A stretch of DNA of 64,000 nt from Geobacillus icigianus (GTDB lineage Bacteria > Bacillota > Bacilli > Bacillales > Anoxybacillaceae), in assembly GCF_000750005.1 (NCBI RefSeq), contig NZ_JPYA01000049.1, forward strand, positions 1 to 64,000, read 5' to 3'. The translations under genes were made by a program, and so were the position numbers. Under the pieces are notes generated by a model. The model searched no databases, was not told the origin of the DNA, and was given only the letters and a program-made list of their open reading frames with translations. Positions 25,686 through 34,984 of the stretch are shown here, piece by piece. Each line of letters begins with the position of its first letter. The stretch's first letter is position 1.

Positions 25686-26891
25686 CTACGCCTTGTTTCC
25701 TTGGCGCGGCGGAAACGGCTGCTCTTTGCGCAGCACGGCTAAATAAACGAACATCGAAACGAGCACGGAACAAGCCGCTGATAAGTAAATGGCCGGATAA
25801 CCAAACCAATGGCTGATCTGGCCGAACACCATCGCCCCAATGCCAACTCCTAAATCAAAAAACGAGAAAAACGTCGCGTTCGCCATCCCTTTCCGATGAA
25901 CAGGCGCCCGCTCCACCGACCACGCCTGCAGCCCCGGCTGCACCATGCCAAACCCAAAACCGTACAGCACCGCCGCAGCCAATAACGCCCATTCCCCCGG
26001 CAGCCAAGCGAGCAGCAGCATCGCCAACAAAATGAGCCCGGCACCGGGGAGAAAGACAGCCCGATGCCCTTTCCGGTCATACCACTGACCGGCGAACGTC
26101 CGCGTCACCATTAAAGCGAGCGCGTAAAGCAAAAAATATAGCTGCAAGCCGCCGATGTCTTTTTGCGCCGTATACAAAGGCAAAAAGGAAGCGATGCCGC
26201 CAAAGGTCACCGTTAAAAAGAAAAGCAGCACGGATGGAATCAAAGCCGTCTTTTCGTAAAGATCCCATTTGCTTTCCTTTTGGCCATGCTTGGCCTCCGC
26301 TTTTTTATATGTAATCGCCGCGGCAAACGCCAAAGAAGCCACACCAAGCGCCGCACAAATCAGAAATAAGCGGTTGAACGGAATAGAGGCCGCCAACGCA
26401 AGTCCAAGCGACGGGCCAAAGGCGAGGGCAATATTTCCCGACAGCCCGTAATACCCCATCCCTTCCCCGCGGCGGCTCGCCGGAATGATATCGGTCGCTA
26501 CCGTGCCGGATGCCGTTGTCGAAAACCCCCAGCCAATTCCTTGGATCACCCGCATGAAAAAGAGAAAGAAAATGCTCGAGATCAGACTGTAGGATCCGAC
26601 AGAAATGACAAAAATGAGCAATCCGAGCAAAAACACAAACCGTCGTCCTTTCGTCTCCAGTGCATGGCCAGCGAAAGGCCGAACGACGAGCGCCGAAAAA
26701 GTAAAAATCCCAACAACGAGGCCAATGAGCTGATCATTGCCACCTAAATGCTCGACAAAAAGCGGGATGGTCGGCAGCGTCATTTGAAATCCGAGGAAAA
26801 CAAAAAAGTTGGCGAGGCAAATGAACAGGAAATTGCGCGTCCAAATTTTCTCTTTCTGCTCCGTCACCACCGGTTGTTGTTGCGCACCCAT
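25686..26891 (-). CDS. Major facilitator superfamily permease
   Basis: The protein has 401 residues and 12 predicted membrane segments in two halves. The MFS loop motif between segments 2 and 3 is GHALETKGRR, and the equivalent in the second half is GQWYDRKGHR. The segment VIQGIGWGFSTTASGTVATD resembles the motif of drug/proton antiporters. The start ATG 26891 follows GGAAGGGGAGAT. The substrate cannot be read from the sequence; drug or small-metabolite efflux is the usual role for this branch. Confidence 0.82.
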   Translation of the reverse strand: MGAQQQPVVTEQKEKIWTRNFLFICLANFFVFLGFQMTLPTIPLFVEHLGGNDQLIGLVVGIFTFSALVVRPFAGHALETKGRRFVFLLGLLIFVISVGSYSLISSIFFLFFMRVIQGIGWGFSTTASGTVATDIIPASRRGEGMGYYGLSGNIALAFGPSLGLALAASIPFNRLFLICAALGVASLAFAAAITYKKAEAKHGQKESKWDLYEKTALIPSVLLFFLTVTFGGIASFLPLYTAQKDIGGLQLYFLLYALALMVTRTFAGQWYDRKGHRAVFLPGAGLILLAMLLLAWLPGEWALLAAAVLYGFGFGMVQPGLQAWSVERAPVHRKGMANATFFSFFDLGVGIGAMVFGQISHWFGYPAIYLSAACSVLVSMFVYLAVLRKEQPFPPRQGNKA

Positions 26892-27493
26892 ATCTCTCCC
26901 CTTCCTATCTTTCGTATCCCTCAATATTTGTCAGTATAACATACTGGATGCGTTTGTGTAAGCGAAATGATCGATTCCTTTCTGTTTTCAAAAAAGGCGG
27001 AGAAAAACCGCACTTCCCCTGATCGCCATCGGGAAGCGTGTGAAAAATGAAGCCGATGCCATAAGGGATTTCCGCTTGAAAAACGATGCGGGGAACGTGT
27101 ATGCGCTCGAAGATCACAGCCTTCTAAAAAGGCGAAAAAAAGCTTCCCTGCTTGATCAAGGAGGAACATAGGAAAAGTAGAACCGATGTGACCAATCTTT
27201 TCGATTGGCGAAACGATATTGCCAAGCGCCCCGTTCCTTAACATCCCCGTTCTCCGAAAAACAAAAAGGATCTGTGGAAAACCAGATCCTAAACAACGGC
27301 TAAACGTATAAAGGCCGCTCCATCCTAGGACGAAAGGTGCCTAAAAACAGATCCTAAACAACGGCTAAACCGTTGATCCGAACCCATTACGTTTCCTTGC
27401 TTGCCACTGCAGGTGCCGGCCGCAAACGCCTCGCAACGCTTTGAATCCAACGAACCAAAATGAGGCCTCCGTTCCTTCGACCGCAGCGGCGTT
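26892..27493. other. Intergenic with degenerate repeats and direct repeats
   Basis: The part from about 26940 to 27250 resembles decayed reverse-orientation dispersed repeats (CCTTCTAAAAAGGC near 27120, and GGGGAACGTGTATGCGCTC). The block CAGATCCTAAACAACGGCTA occurs twice, at 27283 and 27348. A hairpin GGATCTG-N8-CAGATCC at 27268-27290, with T residues on the minus strand, may terminate the DinB gene. No gene is supported. Confidence 0.5.
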
Positions 27494-28030
27494 TTACCAT
27501 CCTTTCCGTTGGCGCAACGCCAAAATTTGCGCCGTATGATGCTTGCCATGCCATGCATACAACGCCGTCAATACGTAAAGCGGCATCTCCTTCGCCGCTC
27601 CTTCCGGCCGAACGGTGCGGTGAAAATCGGCTTCGGTCATCGCTTCCAGCAGCGCTGCCCACCGAGCGTGAAGACCGTCAAGCAATACGAGCGAAGGTTC
27701 GATAGCCAGCGAGCGCGCCTCCGCCGTTTTAGCCCATTCGCTTTCGGCAAATGGTTTTACCAGCGGGTGTTCCTCCGTCAGCCCCCATTTCGTGCGCAAA
27801 AACGCGTTCATGCTCGCGTCGGCCAAATGGTGAACGACTTGGGCGATCGTCCACCCGCCGTCGCGGTAGGGAGTGTTCAACTGCTCTTCATTCAATCCGC
27901 TCACCGCCTCCCGCAAAGCACCGGGGTGTTCACGGATCGCTTTGATCCACTCTTCTACCTCTTGGCCGCAAAATGCCGCCGGCGGTTGAAACGTTCCGAT
28001 AGGATAACGGATCGGGTCGATGGTCGTCAT
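27494..28030 (-). CDS. BstA/YfiT-like DinB-superfamily protein
   Basis: The protein has 178 residues with the four-helix DinB fold. Metal-binding histidines appear in [11 protein letters not shown] and in [10 protein letters not shown]. This pattern matches the YfiT/BstA group, described as bacillithiol transferases or metal-dependent hydrolases. It starts at ATG 28030 behind GAAAGGAGAGGAGAAAG; the longer frame upstream is the coding shadow of a dispersed repeat. It may act in bacillithiol-dependent detoxification, which is inference from the family. Confidence 0.82.
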   Translation of the reverse strand: MTTIDPIRYPIGTFQPPAAFCGQEVEEWIKAIREHPGALREAVSGLNEEQLNTPYRDGGWTIAQVVHHLADASMNAFLRTKWGLTEEHPLVKPFAESEWAKTAEARSLAIEPSLVLLDGLHARWAALLEAMTEADFHRTVRPEGAAKEMPLYVLTALYAWHGKHHTAQILALRQRKGW

Positions 28031-28046
28031 CTTTCTCCTCTCCTTT

Positions 28047-28185
28047 CTATGAGGCCGGTGATTTAAGGAAACAGGCCGCTTACCAGCCTCGTTTCTCAAA
28101 TAGAAAAGCCCTGTCGCATCCGGATCGCCTTTCACACGCTCCCCCATGTTCAAGAGAAACAACCGTTTTTCACCAGCCTTATAGA
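28047..28185 (+). repeat. Dispersed TIR repeat, beta type
   Basis: It starts TATGAGGCCGGTGATTTAAG, includes CGTTTCTCAAATAGAAAAGCC and CACACGCTCCCCCATG, and ends TTTTTCACCAGCCTTATAG. It lies between the alpha-glucosidase stop and the DinB gene start. Confidence 0.85.
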
Positions 28186-28218
28186 CATCCATTCGACGCC
28201 GACCGAACCAATTCCTTC

Positions 28219-29886
28219 TCATTCTTTCCAGAGATAAACCCGCGCTTCATACGGCTTCATCATAAAACGAGTGGCGTTTTTATGCGGCCGAACCGGATAA
28301 TTGCTCAGCGCCAAATGGTCCGATTGGAGGCGAATCGGGTCATAACGATACAGAGCCGGCCGCTCCGACAAGTTGACAATGACAAGCGCTCGCTCGCTCC
28401 CAAGCGTCCTTGTATATGCATAAATCGAACGGTGATGTTCCAGCAGCAAATCGTACGTTCCGTAAACAAGCAGTTCATGTTGTTTACGAAGCTCGATCAT
28501 TCGCCGGTAAAACGACCAGACCGAATGGGGATCGCGCCGTTCGGCTTCGACATTGATCGTCCGATAATTATCATTCACCTGAATCCACGGGGTTCCCGTG
28601 GTGAATCCAGCGTTCGGCTCGGCAGACCATTGCATCGGTGTGCGTGAATTGTCGCGACCTGTTTTCCAAATCGTGCGCATGATCTCGTCATGCGCGCGCC
28701 CCTTGGCCCGCTCCAGTTCATACATCCGCAAAATCGCGACATCACGATAATCGTGAATATGAGGAAACTGAACATTGGTCATGCCAATTTCTTGGCCTTG
28801 ATAAATGAACGGCGTTCCTTGCATGAAAAAGTACAGCGCGCCGAGCGCCTTCGCGCTTTCCGCCCAATACTCGCGGTCATTCCCCCATGTCGACACGGAG
28901 CGGGGCACATCGTGATTTTCCAAAAAGAGCGCATTCCAGCCCCGGTTTTCCAGCCCTTTTTGCCACTTCGTCAATGTTCGCTTCAACCGCCGAACATCGA
29001 TCGATCCATCATCCTGGCGTTGCCATAACCCTAAATGTTCAAACTGAAAAATCATATTGAACACACCATGCTCTTCTCCGACCCATTGTTCGGCTTCCTC
29101 AACCGTCACGCCGTTCGCCTCCCCGACGGTCATTACATCGTAACGTGCAAACGTTTGCTCCGTGAGCTCTCGCAAATAGTCCATAATTCCCGGCTGATTC
29201 ATATGGCCGGCAAACGACGGCACGTATTTCAGCCCTTTCGGATTCGGCAAATCGGGAAGCCCTGGTTTTTTCTTAATATGGGAAATGGCATCGACGCGGA
29301 AGCCATCGATCCCTTTCTCCAACCACCAGTTGACCATATCATACAGCGCCCGGCGCACCTCATCGTTTTCCCAATTCAAATCCGGCTGCTTGACATCGAA
29401 AATGTGCAAATAATACTGTCCCGTTTGTTCATCGTATTGCCATGCCGAGCCGCCGAAGATGCTCTCCCAATTATTCGGCTCGCGCCCGTCTTTGCCGTCG
29501 CGCCAAATATACCAATCGCGCTTCGGACTGTTCCGCGATGAGCGCGATTCGATGAACCACGGGTGCTCATCGCTCGTATGGTTGATGACCAAATCCAAAA
29601 TGATTTTCAACCCGCGCCGATGGGCTTCGGCGAGCAGCTCATCAAAGTCGGCCATCGTTCCGAATTCATCCATAATCGCTTGATAATCGCTAATATCATA
29701 TCCATTATCGGCATTCGGCGAGCGGTAAATCGGGCAAATCCAAATAATGTCGACCCCAAGCTCGACAAGATAATCGAGCTTCTCAATGATGCCGCGAAGA
29801 TCGCCAATGCCGTCGCCGTTGGAATCCATAAAACTGCGCGGATAAATTTGATAGGCGACACCCTCTTTCCACCACGTTTTCTTCAA
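28219..29886 (-). CDS. GH13 alpha-glucosidase (oligo-1,6-glucosidase family)
   Basis: This enzyme of 555 residues belongs to the GH13 MalL/oligo-1,6-glucosidase group. The nucleophile is Asp199 in GFRVDAI, the acid/base is Glu256 in TVGEANGV, and the third acidic residue is in FLENHDVPR (about 326). The Ala after the nucleophile resembles enzymes preferring alpha-1,4 bonds, while oligo-1,6-glucosidases often have Val. It is cytosolic, with no signal peptide. The start is TTG 29886 behind AAAGGAGGAGCAGCC; the GTG 21 bp earlier overlaps this site. A cre-like sequence lies just upstream, so glucose repression is likely. Confidence 0.92.
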   Translation of the reverse strand: MKKTWWKEGVAYQIYPRSFMDSNGDGIGDLRGIIEKLDYLVELGVDIIWICPIYRSPNADNGYDISDYQAIMDEFGTMADFDELLAEAHRRGLKIILDLVINHTSDEHPWFIESRSSRNSPKRDWYIWRDGKDGREPNNWESIFGGSAWQYDEQTGQYYLHIFDVKQPDLNWENDEVRRALYDMVNWWLEKGIDGFRVDAISHIKKKPGLPDLPNPKGLKYVPSFAGHMNQPGIMDYLRELTEQTFARYDVMTVGEANGVTVEEAEQWVGEEHGVFNMIFQFEHLGLWQRQDDGSIDVRRLKRTLTKWQKGLENRGWNALFLENHDVPRSVSTWGNDREYWAESAKALGALYFFMQGTPFIYQGQEIGMTNVQFPHIHDYRDVAILRMYELERAKGRAHDEIMRTIWKTGRDNSRTPMQWSAEPNAGFTTGTPWIQVNDNYRTINVEAERRDPHSVWSFYRRMIELRKQHELLVYGTYDLLLEHHRSIYAYTRTLGSERALVIVNLSERPALYRYDPIRLQSDHLALSNYPVRPHKNATRFMMKPYEARVYLWKE

Positions 29887-29902
29887 GGCTGCTCCTCCTT
29901 TG

Positions 29903-29916
29903 TGCACACGTTTTCA
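29903..29916 (-). promoter_or_regulatory. cre-like site before the alpha-glucosidase gene
   Basis: On the minus strand TGAAAACGTGTGCA fits the CcpA site pattern TGnAAnCGnnnnCA. It lies about 17 bp before the start codon, where bound protein would block initiation or elongation. A maltose-type LacI regulator is an alternative. Confidence 0.55.
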
Positions 29917-29919
29917 CTA

Positions 29920-30429
29920 TTAACTGTACAACACATCTCCGCCGTGCACAACTCTCTTTTCCAAAAAAACAGCCGCTTGGCCGAGAGCAGACCGACTCGC
30001 GCCAAGCGGACGGCGTTTTCCCATTTCATCGCCGAGCAGCCAAGCGTTCCTCATAAAGCAAAACCCGCCAAGGACGTTCTCACGCCCGAAGACCGCCCAT
30101 AACGACTCCATATGAGCGATGCCATTTAGGAGCGGCAACACCATCGTCCCCTCTCCGACATACGGTTTGGCATCAGCGATCGCGCCGGTCAAATGATAGG
30201 CTTTGCTTGCAAACACGACAACGTCAAACGGTCCATCGTCCTCCCCCGCAACGATCAGTTTGGGCCTCAACACGGCGTCACCGTGCACGCTACGGATGAC
30301 AAGCCCCCGTTCTTCCAACTCTCGTTTTCTCCTCTCGCGAACAAGAAAGGCAACATCCACCCCTTTTTCCAGCAGCCGTCCGCCGAAATAGCCGCCGACA
30401 GCCCCCGCTCCAACAACGAGAACGCGCAT
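29920..30429 (-). pseudogene. panE: Truncated ketopantoate reductase (PanE/ApbA) remnant
   Basis: The N-terminal 125 residues are a normal PanE/ApbA Rossmann domain (VLVVGAGAVGGYFGGRLLEK, VFASKAYHLTGAI, LPLLNGIAHMESL, NVLGGFCF). After FCF the family sequence stops; the remaining ORF runs into terminator sequence, giving 169 residues instead of about 300. The C-terminal helical domain with the catalytic Lys is missing. The start would be ATG 30429 behind GGAAGGAGTGAGGGATACG. A deletion fusing the coding region to its terminator is the simplest explanation. Pantothenate synthesis must rely on another copy. Confidence 0.8.
29963..30009 (-). terminator. Terminator inside the panE remnant
   Basis: The stem CCGCTTGGC / GCCAAGCGG is followed by a run of seven T residues on the minus strand. 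The remnant reads through it, showing that its 3' part is not coding in origin. Confidence 0.8.
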
Positions 30430-30510
30430 CGTATCCCTCACTCCTTCCTTCCCCAAGCGATCTCGTAGCCTGCCGCACGTCCATGGAAACGCCATGACCG
30501 TTGTCAAGAA

Positions 30511-30544
30511 GAAAAAAGGAAGAAGGGGACGTGCCTCTTCTTCC
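30511..30544 (-). terminator. Terminator after cstA-ybdD
   Basis: On the minus strand GGAAGAAG / CTTCTTCC is followed by TTTTTTC, just after the small ybdD-like gene. Confidence 0.75.
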
Positions 30545-30554
30545 TTCGAGGCCG

Positions 30555-30758
30555 CTAGCAGCAGCGCGACACTTTGCCGCCTTTGGCATTGTAGCGCGCC
30601 TCTTGCGCCTCGCAGAAAAACTCTTTTCGCGACTTGATCGGCTCGCCAGGATGATGGGTTTTCATATGTTCGACATATTTTTCATAGCTCGGCACGCCGA
30701 CAAGCAAATCTAGAAACTGGCGGCGATAAGCCAAAACGTTTTTCAGCCATTTAGGCAT
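30555..30758 (-). CDS. YbdD/YjiX-family CstA partner
   Basis: The protein has 67 residues (MPKWLKNVLAYRRQFLDLLV; then HHPGEPIKSRKEFF) and ends in a Cys-Cys pair. It belongs to the YbdD/YjiX family, which almost always follows cstA-type genes, as it does here with an 8-bp overlap. In E. coli the YbdD and YjiX proteins are needed for pyruvate uptake by their large partners. A role in pyruvate or peptide uptake is therefore inferred. Confidence 0.88.
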   Translation of the reverse strand: MPKWLKNVLAYRRQFLDLLVGVPSYEKYVEHMKTHHPGEPIKSRKEFFCEAQEARYNAKGGKVSRCC

Positions 30759-32826
30759 AGTGCTTCGCTCCCTCTCCGTCGCGCGGCACGTACGGCGCTT
30801 CTTTGAGCGGCACGTGTTTGTTTTGCAGCACCTTGATCCAAACATTGAGCGCGGAAATCAGCATAGCAATGACAACGAGCATGAAAATCGCGCACAATGT
30901 CGCATCAATGTAGTCGTTCATAATAATTTGCCGCATTTGCGCCTCATTCGTTGCCGGCGCTAAAATTTTGCCTTGGCTCAAGCTGTCTTGGAACAGTTTC
31001 GCATGCGATAAGAAACCAATTTTGACATTTTCATGGAACAGTTTTTGATACCCGGCCGTCAGCGTGACGACAAGCAGCCACGTCGTCGGCACGAGCGTCA
31101 CCCAGACATACGCTTTTTTCCCCATTTTAAACAGGACCGTCGTAGCAAACAGCAAAGCGATGCCGGCCAACATTTGGTTGGCGATGCCAAACAGCGGCCA
31201 GAGCGTGTTGATGCCGCCGAGTGGGTCGACGACGCCTTGGTACAGGAAGTAACCCCACGCCAGTACGCAAAGGGTCGTGGCGATCAAGTTCGAGACGAGC
31301 GAATCCGTTTTGCCGAGCGGTTTGTAGAACGTCCCCATAATGTCTTGGATCATGAAACGACCGACGCGCGTGCCAGCGTCAATGGTCGTCAAGATGAACA
31401 GCGCTTCGAACAAAATCGCAAAGTGGTACCAGAACGCCATGAGCGCCTTGCCGCCGATGACGCTTGATAAAATGTGCGCCATCCCGATCGCCAACGTCGG
31501 CGCCCCGCCCGTGCGCGACAACACCGTTTGCTCGCCGACGTCTTTCGCCAGCTGCGCAAGCATATCCGGTGTGACGGTGAAACCCCATGACGATACCACT
31601 TTTGCCGCCTGCGCCACATCGGTTCCGATCACAGCCGCCGGGCTGTTGATGGCAAAATAGGCTCCCGGCGTCAAGACGCAAGCCGCCACCATTGCCATCA
31701 CCGCGACGAACGACTCCATCAGCATCGCGCCGTAGCCGATCGGGCGCGCATGGCTTTCCCGCTCAATCATCTTCGGCGTTGTGCCGGACGACACGAGCGC
31801 GTGGAATCCAGACACCGCGCCGCAAGCGATCGTAATGAACAAGAACGGGAACAGATTGCCGGCAAACACCGGTCCGGTGCCATCGATAAATTTCGTCACT
31901 GCCGGCATTTGCAAGTCCGGCATCACGACGAAAATGCCAAGCGCAAGGCCAATGATCGTGCCGATTTTCAAGAACGTGCTCAAGTAGTCGCGCGGCGCCA
32001 ACAAGAGCCACACCGGCAAAGCCGAGGCGACAAAGCCATAAATGATCATTAAAATGGCGATCGTTTCCCCTTTTAACGTGAACATGGCGGAAAGCGTCGG
32101 ATGCTTTGCGACATATTGCCCCGCTACAATCGATACAATGAGCAGCACAAATCCACCAAGCGATGCCTCCGCGACGCGTCCCGGACGGATGAAACGCATG
32201 TAAATGCCCATCAAAATCGCAATCGGAATCGTTGCAGCGATCGTAAACATCCCCCATGGGCTTCCGATAAGCGCTTTCACAACCACGAGCGCCAACACCG
32301 CCAATAAAATAATCATAATGCCCAAAATGCCAAACGCAGCGATAAGCCCCGTGACCGGCCCCATTTCTTCCTTAATCATTTCGCCGAGCGACTTCCCGTT
32401 GCGGCGCATCGAAGCAAACAAAATGACAAAGTCTTGCACCGCTCCGCCAAGAACGACGCCAATGACAATCCAAAGCGTTCCCGGCAAATACCCCATCTGC
32501 GCGGCCAAAATCGGCCCGACAAGCGGCCCGGCGCCGGCGATGGCGGCGAAGTGATGCCCGAACAACACCCATTTGTTGGTCGGAACGTAGTCTTTTCCGT
32601 CATTGAACACTTCCGCCGGCGTTTTCCGGCTATCATCGAGACCAAACACGTTGCGAGCGATAAACCGGCTGTAAAAGCGATAGGCGACCGCATACGTACA
32701 AACGGCAGCGACAATCAGCCACATGGCGTTGACCGATTCGCCGCGGCTTAAAGCCAAAATGGCGAACCCTGCGGCCCCTAGAACCGAGATCAGGCCCCAT
32801 AACAAAATCGATTTCAGCCCCTTCAC
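30751..32826 (-). CDS. cstA: CstA-family carbon starvation transporter
   Basis: The protein has 691 residues and many membrane segments, typical of CstA. Conserved blocks include KDYVPTNKWVLFGHHFAAIA, AGAGPLVGPILAAQMGYLPG and FHALVSSGTTPKMI. CstA-type carriers take up pyruvate, and peptides have also been proposed. The start is GTG 32826 behind AAAGGGGGAAAAC. The small partner overlaps its 3' end. No CcpA site was recognised in the 280-bp upstream region, so the control is not visible. Confidence 0.93.
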   Translation of the reverse strand: MKGLKSILLWGLISVLGAAGFAILALSRGESVNAMWLIVAAVCTYAVAYRFYSRFIARNVFGLDDSRKTPAEVFNDGKDYVPTNKWVLFGHHFAAIAGAGPLVGPILAAQMGYLPGTLWIVIGVVLGGAVQDFVILFASMRRNGKSLGEMIKEEMGPVTGLIAAFGILGIMIILLAVLALVVVKALIGSPWGMFTIAATIPIAILMGIYMRFIRPGRVAEASLGGFVLLIVSIVAGQYVAKHPTLSAMFTLKGETIAILMIIYGFVASALPVWLLLAPRDYLSTFLKIGTIIGLALGIFVVMPDLQMPAVTKFIDGTGPVFAGNLFPFLFITIACGAVSGFHALVSSGTTPKMIERESHARPIGYGAMLMESFVAVMAMVAACVLTPGAYFAINSPAAVIGTDVAQAAKVVSSWGFTVTPDMLAQLAKDVGEQTVLSRTGGAPTLAIGMAHILSSVIGGKALMAFWYHFAILFEALFILTTIDAGTRVGRFMIQDIMGTFYKPLGKTDSLVSNLIATTLCVLAWGYFLYQGVVDPLGGINTLWPLFGIANQMLAGIALLFATTVLFKMGKKAYVWVTLVPTTWLLVVTLTAGYQKLFHENVKIGFLSHAKLFQDSLSQGKILAPATNEAQMRQIIMNDYIDATLCAIFMLVVIAMLISALNVWIKVLQNKHVPLKEAPYVPRDGEGAKHYA

Positions 32827-33114
32827 ACGTTTTCCCCCTTTGATGCAATTAAAATTCTTCCCATTCTTATTATATTCATTATTCTGAAAAATTGAAAGAA
32901 GTTTTTCCCGTACACATGACCTATTTGGCCTAATAGGGAAGGATCTTCATTCCACTATTGCAAAAAAGCATAAAATAGAAAAGGAAAGTAAAAAATGTAA
33001 TTGCGCGCCGCTGGACTGATCCTTCTGCTTCCGCTCGCTCTTCCTTGTTCTGCTTCATCGCGAAACAACCAACGCAGCGGTCACAAAACATTATTTTAGC
33101 AAAGGGTCGAGAAA

Positions 33115-33579
33115 GTGAAAGCCATCGAAGCATTATTATGGAGCATCGCCTTGCCCGGTTTCGGGCAACTGTTAAACAAAAAGTATGTCAAAGGAATCAC
33201 CATGATTTTTTTAGAGCTGCTCATTAACACGCAATCGCGGTTTAACGAAGCCATTCGGCTCAGCTTTTTAGGGCGCACCAATGAAGCGGCGGCCATCGTG
33301 GACATCGGCTGGCTCATGTTTTATCCTTGCTTGTACTTTTTTGCGATGTGGGACGCGTTTAAGGATGCCGGCGGCGGCCAAACACCGTATTCGTTTTTGC
33401 CGTTTGTTTTCTCCGCTTACTTTGTGACCGTCGGTTTAATGTATTCGTTCGATGTCAAAGTTGCGGACATCTTTTTCGGGCCGATTTGGCTGCCCTTTTT
33501 ATCGGTCATTCCTGGATGGGCCGTTGGACGATTGCTGCAAGTCGTTCTGTTGAAATGGAGGCGGCCGTCTACTCGATAA
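33115..33579 (+). CDS. Small integral membrane protein, unknown
   Basis: The protein has 154 residues and about four hydrophobic segments. The N-terminal LLWSIALPGFGQLLNKKYVK resembles the GFGxxYxG-type start of TM2-like proteins. The start is GTG 33115 behind AAAGGGTCGAGAAA. It converges with the terC gene, with a terminator between them. I do not recognise a named family or function. Confidence 0.7.
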   Translation: MKAIEALLWSIALPGFGQLLNKKYVKGITMIFLELLINTQSRFNEAIRLSFLGRTNEAAAIVDIGWLMFYPCLYFFAMWDAFKDAGGGQTPYSFLPFVFSAYFVTVGLMYSFDVKVADIFFGPIWLPFLSVIPGWAVGRLLQVVLLKWRRPSTR

Positions 33580-33588
33580 TCGCTCCAT

Positions 33589-33622
33589 CAGAAAAGCCGC
33601 CAATCATTCGTTGGCGGCTTTG
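33589..33622 (-). terminator. terC terminator
   Basis: AAAGCCGCCAA...TTGGCGGCTTT forms a stem of about 10 bp with T residues on the minus strand; it includes the last terC codons. Confidence 0.75.
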
Positions 33623-34296
33623 GGCTGCGGTTCTTTGGCAGTTTTTTGTTTTTTCCACGTTCCAAAGGCAATGACAGCGACAACGACGAGCAACTCAAAC
33701 CCGTATTTGATCACAGGGTTGGCAAAGTACTCTTTCAAAAACGGCTCGCCAACGATCATTTTCGCCGCCGTCCAAGCAAGGACACCAGCGCCGATCGTAA
33801 TGATGATCGGGAAGCGCTCAATCCATTTTAAAATGAGCGTACTGCCCCACACCATGATCGGAACAGAAATGAGCAGCCCAAGGACAACAAGGAGAAAACT
33901 TCCATGAGCGGCACCGGCGACCGCCAACACGTTATCAAGCCCCATCAACGCATCGGCGATAATGATCGTGCGGATCGCCCCCCATAAACTTCCCCCGGCT
34001 TCGACATCGTCGTGGCTTTTTCCCTCGATCAGCAGCTTATACGCGATCCAGACAAGCAGCACACCACCGACTAGCAAAAGGCCCGGAATTTTCAACAGCC
34101 AGAGGACAAACATCGTCGCCAACGCCCGAATGACGACGGCGCCGGCCGTCCCCCACACCACCGCCTTCTTCTGTTGGTGCTTCGGCAAATTGCGGGCCGC
34201 GAGTCCGATGACAATCGCATTATCTCCTGCCAGCAAAAGGTCAATGATGATAATCGACAGCAACGCGGCCCAAAACTCAGGTGAAACCCATTCCAT
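33604..34296 (-). CDS. TerC-family membrane protein
   Basis: The protein has 230 residues and seven hydrophobic segments. The TerC hallmarks are DLLLAGDNAIVIGLA and ADALMGLDNVLAVAG, with acidic residues inside the membrane. B. subtilis relatives (MeeF/MeeY, YkoY, YceF) assist manganese export or metalation of exoenzymes and are controlled by yybP-ykoY manganese riboswitches. This gene is downstream of such a riboswitch, which supports the same role. The ATG follows GGGAGGAAGGATACAG. Confidence 0.9.
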   Translation of the reverse strand: MEWVSPEFWAALLSIIIIDLLLAGDNAIVIGLAARNLPKHQQKKAVVWGTAGAVVIRALATMFVLWLLKIPGLLLVGGVLLVWIAYKLLIEGKSHDDVEAGGSLWGAIRTIIIADALMGLDNVLAVAGAAHGSFLLVVLGLLISVPIMVWGSTLILKWIERFPIIITIGAGVLAWTAAKMIVGEPFLKEYFANPVIKYGFELLVVVAVIAFGTWKKQKTAKEPQPKAANE

Positions 34297-34312
34297 CTGT
34301 ATCCTTCCTCCC

Positions 34313-34585
34313 CTACAATTGATATTTTTCTCTTAAGGAAGCAGGAGCGATCGCGATGATGCGCTGCAAAACGAACAGCAAAACAGTGAAATCATCGATC
34401 CAACCCACTACTGCTAGCCAATCGGGAATGAGGTCAAACGGCAGCGCCACATACAACAGCAGCAGGCCGATGGAAAACACTTTTTTTCGTCTCGGCACTT
34501 CGCGCGACGTAAAAAACTCCACCAAAAACGGAAGAAACCGACGGATTCGAACCATTAAGCGAAGCCGCTTCCAAACGTTGCGCAT
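34313..34585 (-). CDS. DUF1232 (YkvA-like) membrane protein
   Basis: The protein has 90 residues. The DUF1232 signature ALPFDLIPDWLAVVGWIDDF lies between hydrophobic segments. The ATG at 34585 is behind GGAGGGGATGGA. It sits between the manganese riboswitch and terC, with a 16-bp gap to terC, so both are probably co-transcribed. Pairing with a manganese-responsive TerC gene suggests a link to metal or envelope homeostasis. The function of the family is unknown. Confidence 0.85.
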   Translation of the reverse strand: MRNVWKRLRLMVRIRRFLPFLVEFFTSREVPRRKKVFSIGLLLLYVALPFDLIPDWLAVVGWIDDFTVLLFVLQRIIAIAPASLREKYQL

Positions 34586-34669
34586 TCCATCCCCTCCATC
34601 TCTTTCTTTTCGGAGCAACTCCCCGTCCATTTTCGTTTACGATTATCTTCCCCCTTTCGTTTCCGTCCA

Positions 34670-34705
34670 TGAAAAAAGACCTTTACCATGGCTGGTAAAG
34701 GTCTT
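34670..34705 (-). terminator. Second riboswitch terminator
   Basis: AAGACCTTTACC / GGTAAAGGTCTT with loop AGCCAT is followed by TTTTTTC on the minus strand. The stem repeats that of the first terminator. Confidence 0.8.
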
Positions 34706-34706
34706 A

Positions 34707-34743
34707 AACAAAAACAGACCTTTACCGCCGCAGGTAAAGGTCT
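34707..34743 (-). terminator. First riboswitch terminator
   Basis: AGACCTTTACC / GGTAAAGGTCT with loop TGCGGC is followed by GTTTTTGTTT on the minus strand. It begins at the end of the manganese aptamer, so the shared strand can switch partners. Confidence 0.8.
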
Positions 34744-34836
34744 CGCTAACAACGTCACCGTTGCCAACAAAGCCGAGGGCGGGAACTGCGCCCTGAACTG
34801 ACGACTTCGCTGTTAAAGCTACTCCCCTTTAACAAA
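34742..34836 (-). promoter_or_regulatory. Manganese (yybP-ykoY) riboswitch
   Basis: The minus strand shows AAAGGGGAGTAGC, GTCGTCA, then CTCGGCTTTGTTGGCAACGG and TGACGTTGTTAGCGAGACC, the conserved core of the yybP-ykoY element, which senses Mn(II). It is followed by two tandem terminators and the DUF1232-terC genes. Manganese binding should prevent termination. Confidence 0.93.
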
Positions 34837-34859
34837 ACGATATCGCGTTGTCTAATTTT

Positions 34860-34889
34860 ATCATAATCAATATTGATACGACCTGTCAA
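34860..34889 (-). promoter_or_regulatory. Promoter of the manganese riboswitch
   Basis: On the minus strand TTGACA (34889-34884) and TATGAT (34865-34860) are 18 bp apart, about 25 bp before the aptamer. Confidence 0.75.
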
Positions 34890-34984
34890 TCCATTTGTGC
34901 CGAAACATCACACAAAAAGGCGATGTTTCCGCACCGATCAAGCGCCAACATGGCGATGTGCGTTTGCCGCCCCCGTTTGTCGCC

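Noticed and set aside
26905..27244. Minus-strand frames before the MFS gene
   Set aside because: They cover decayed repeat sequence and lack ribosome sites and recognisable domains.
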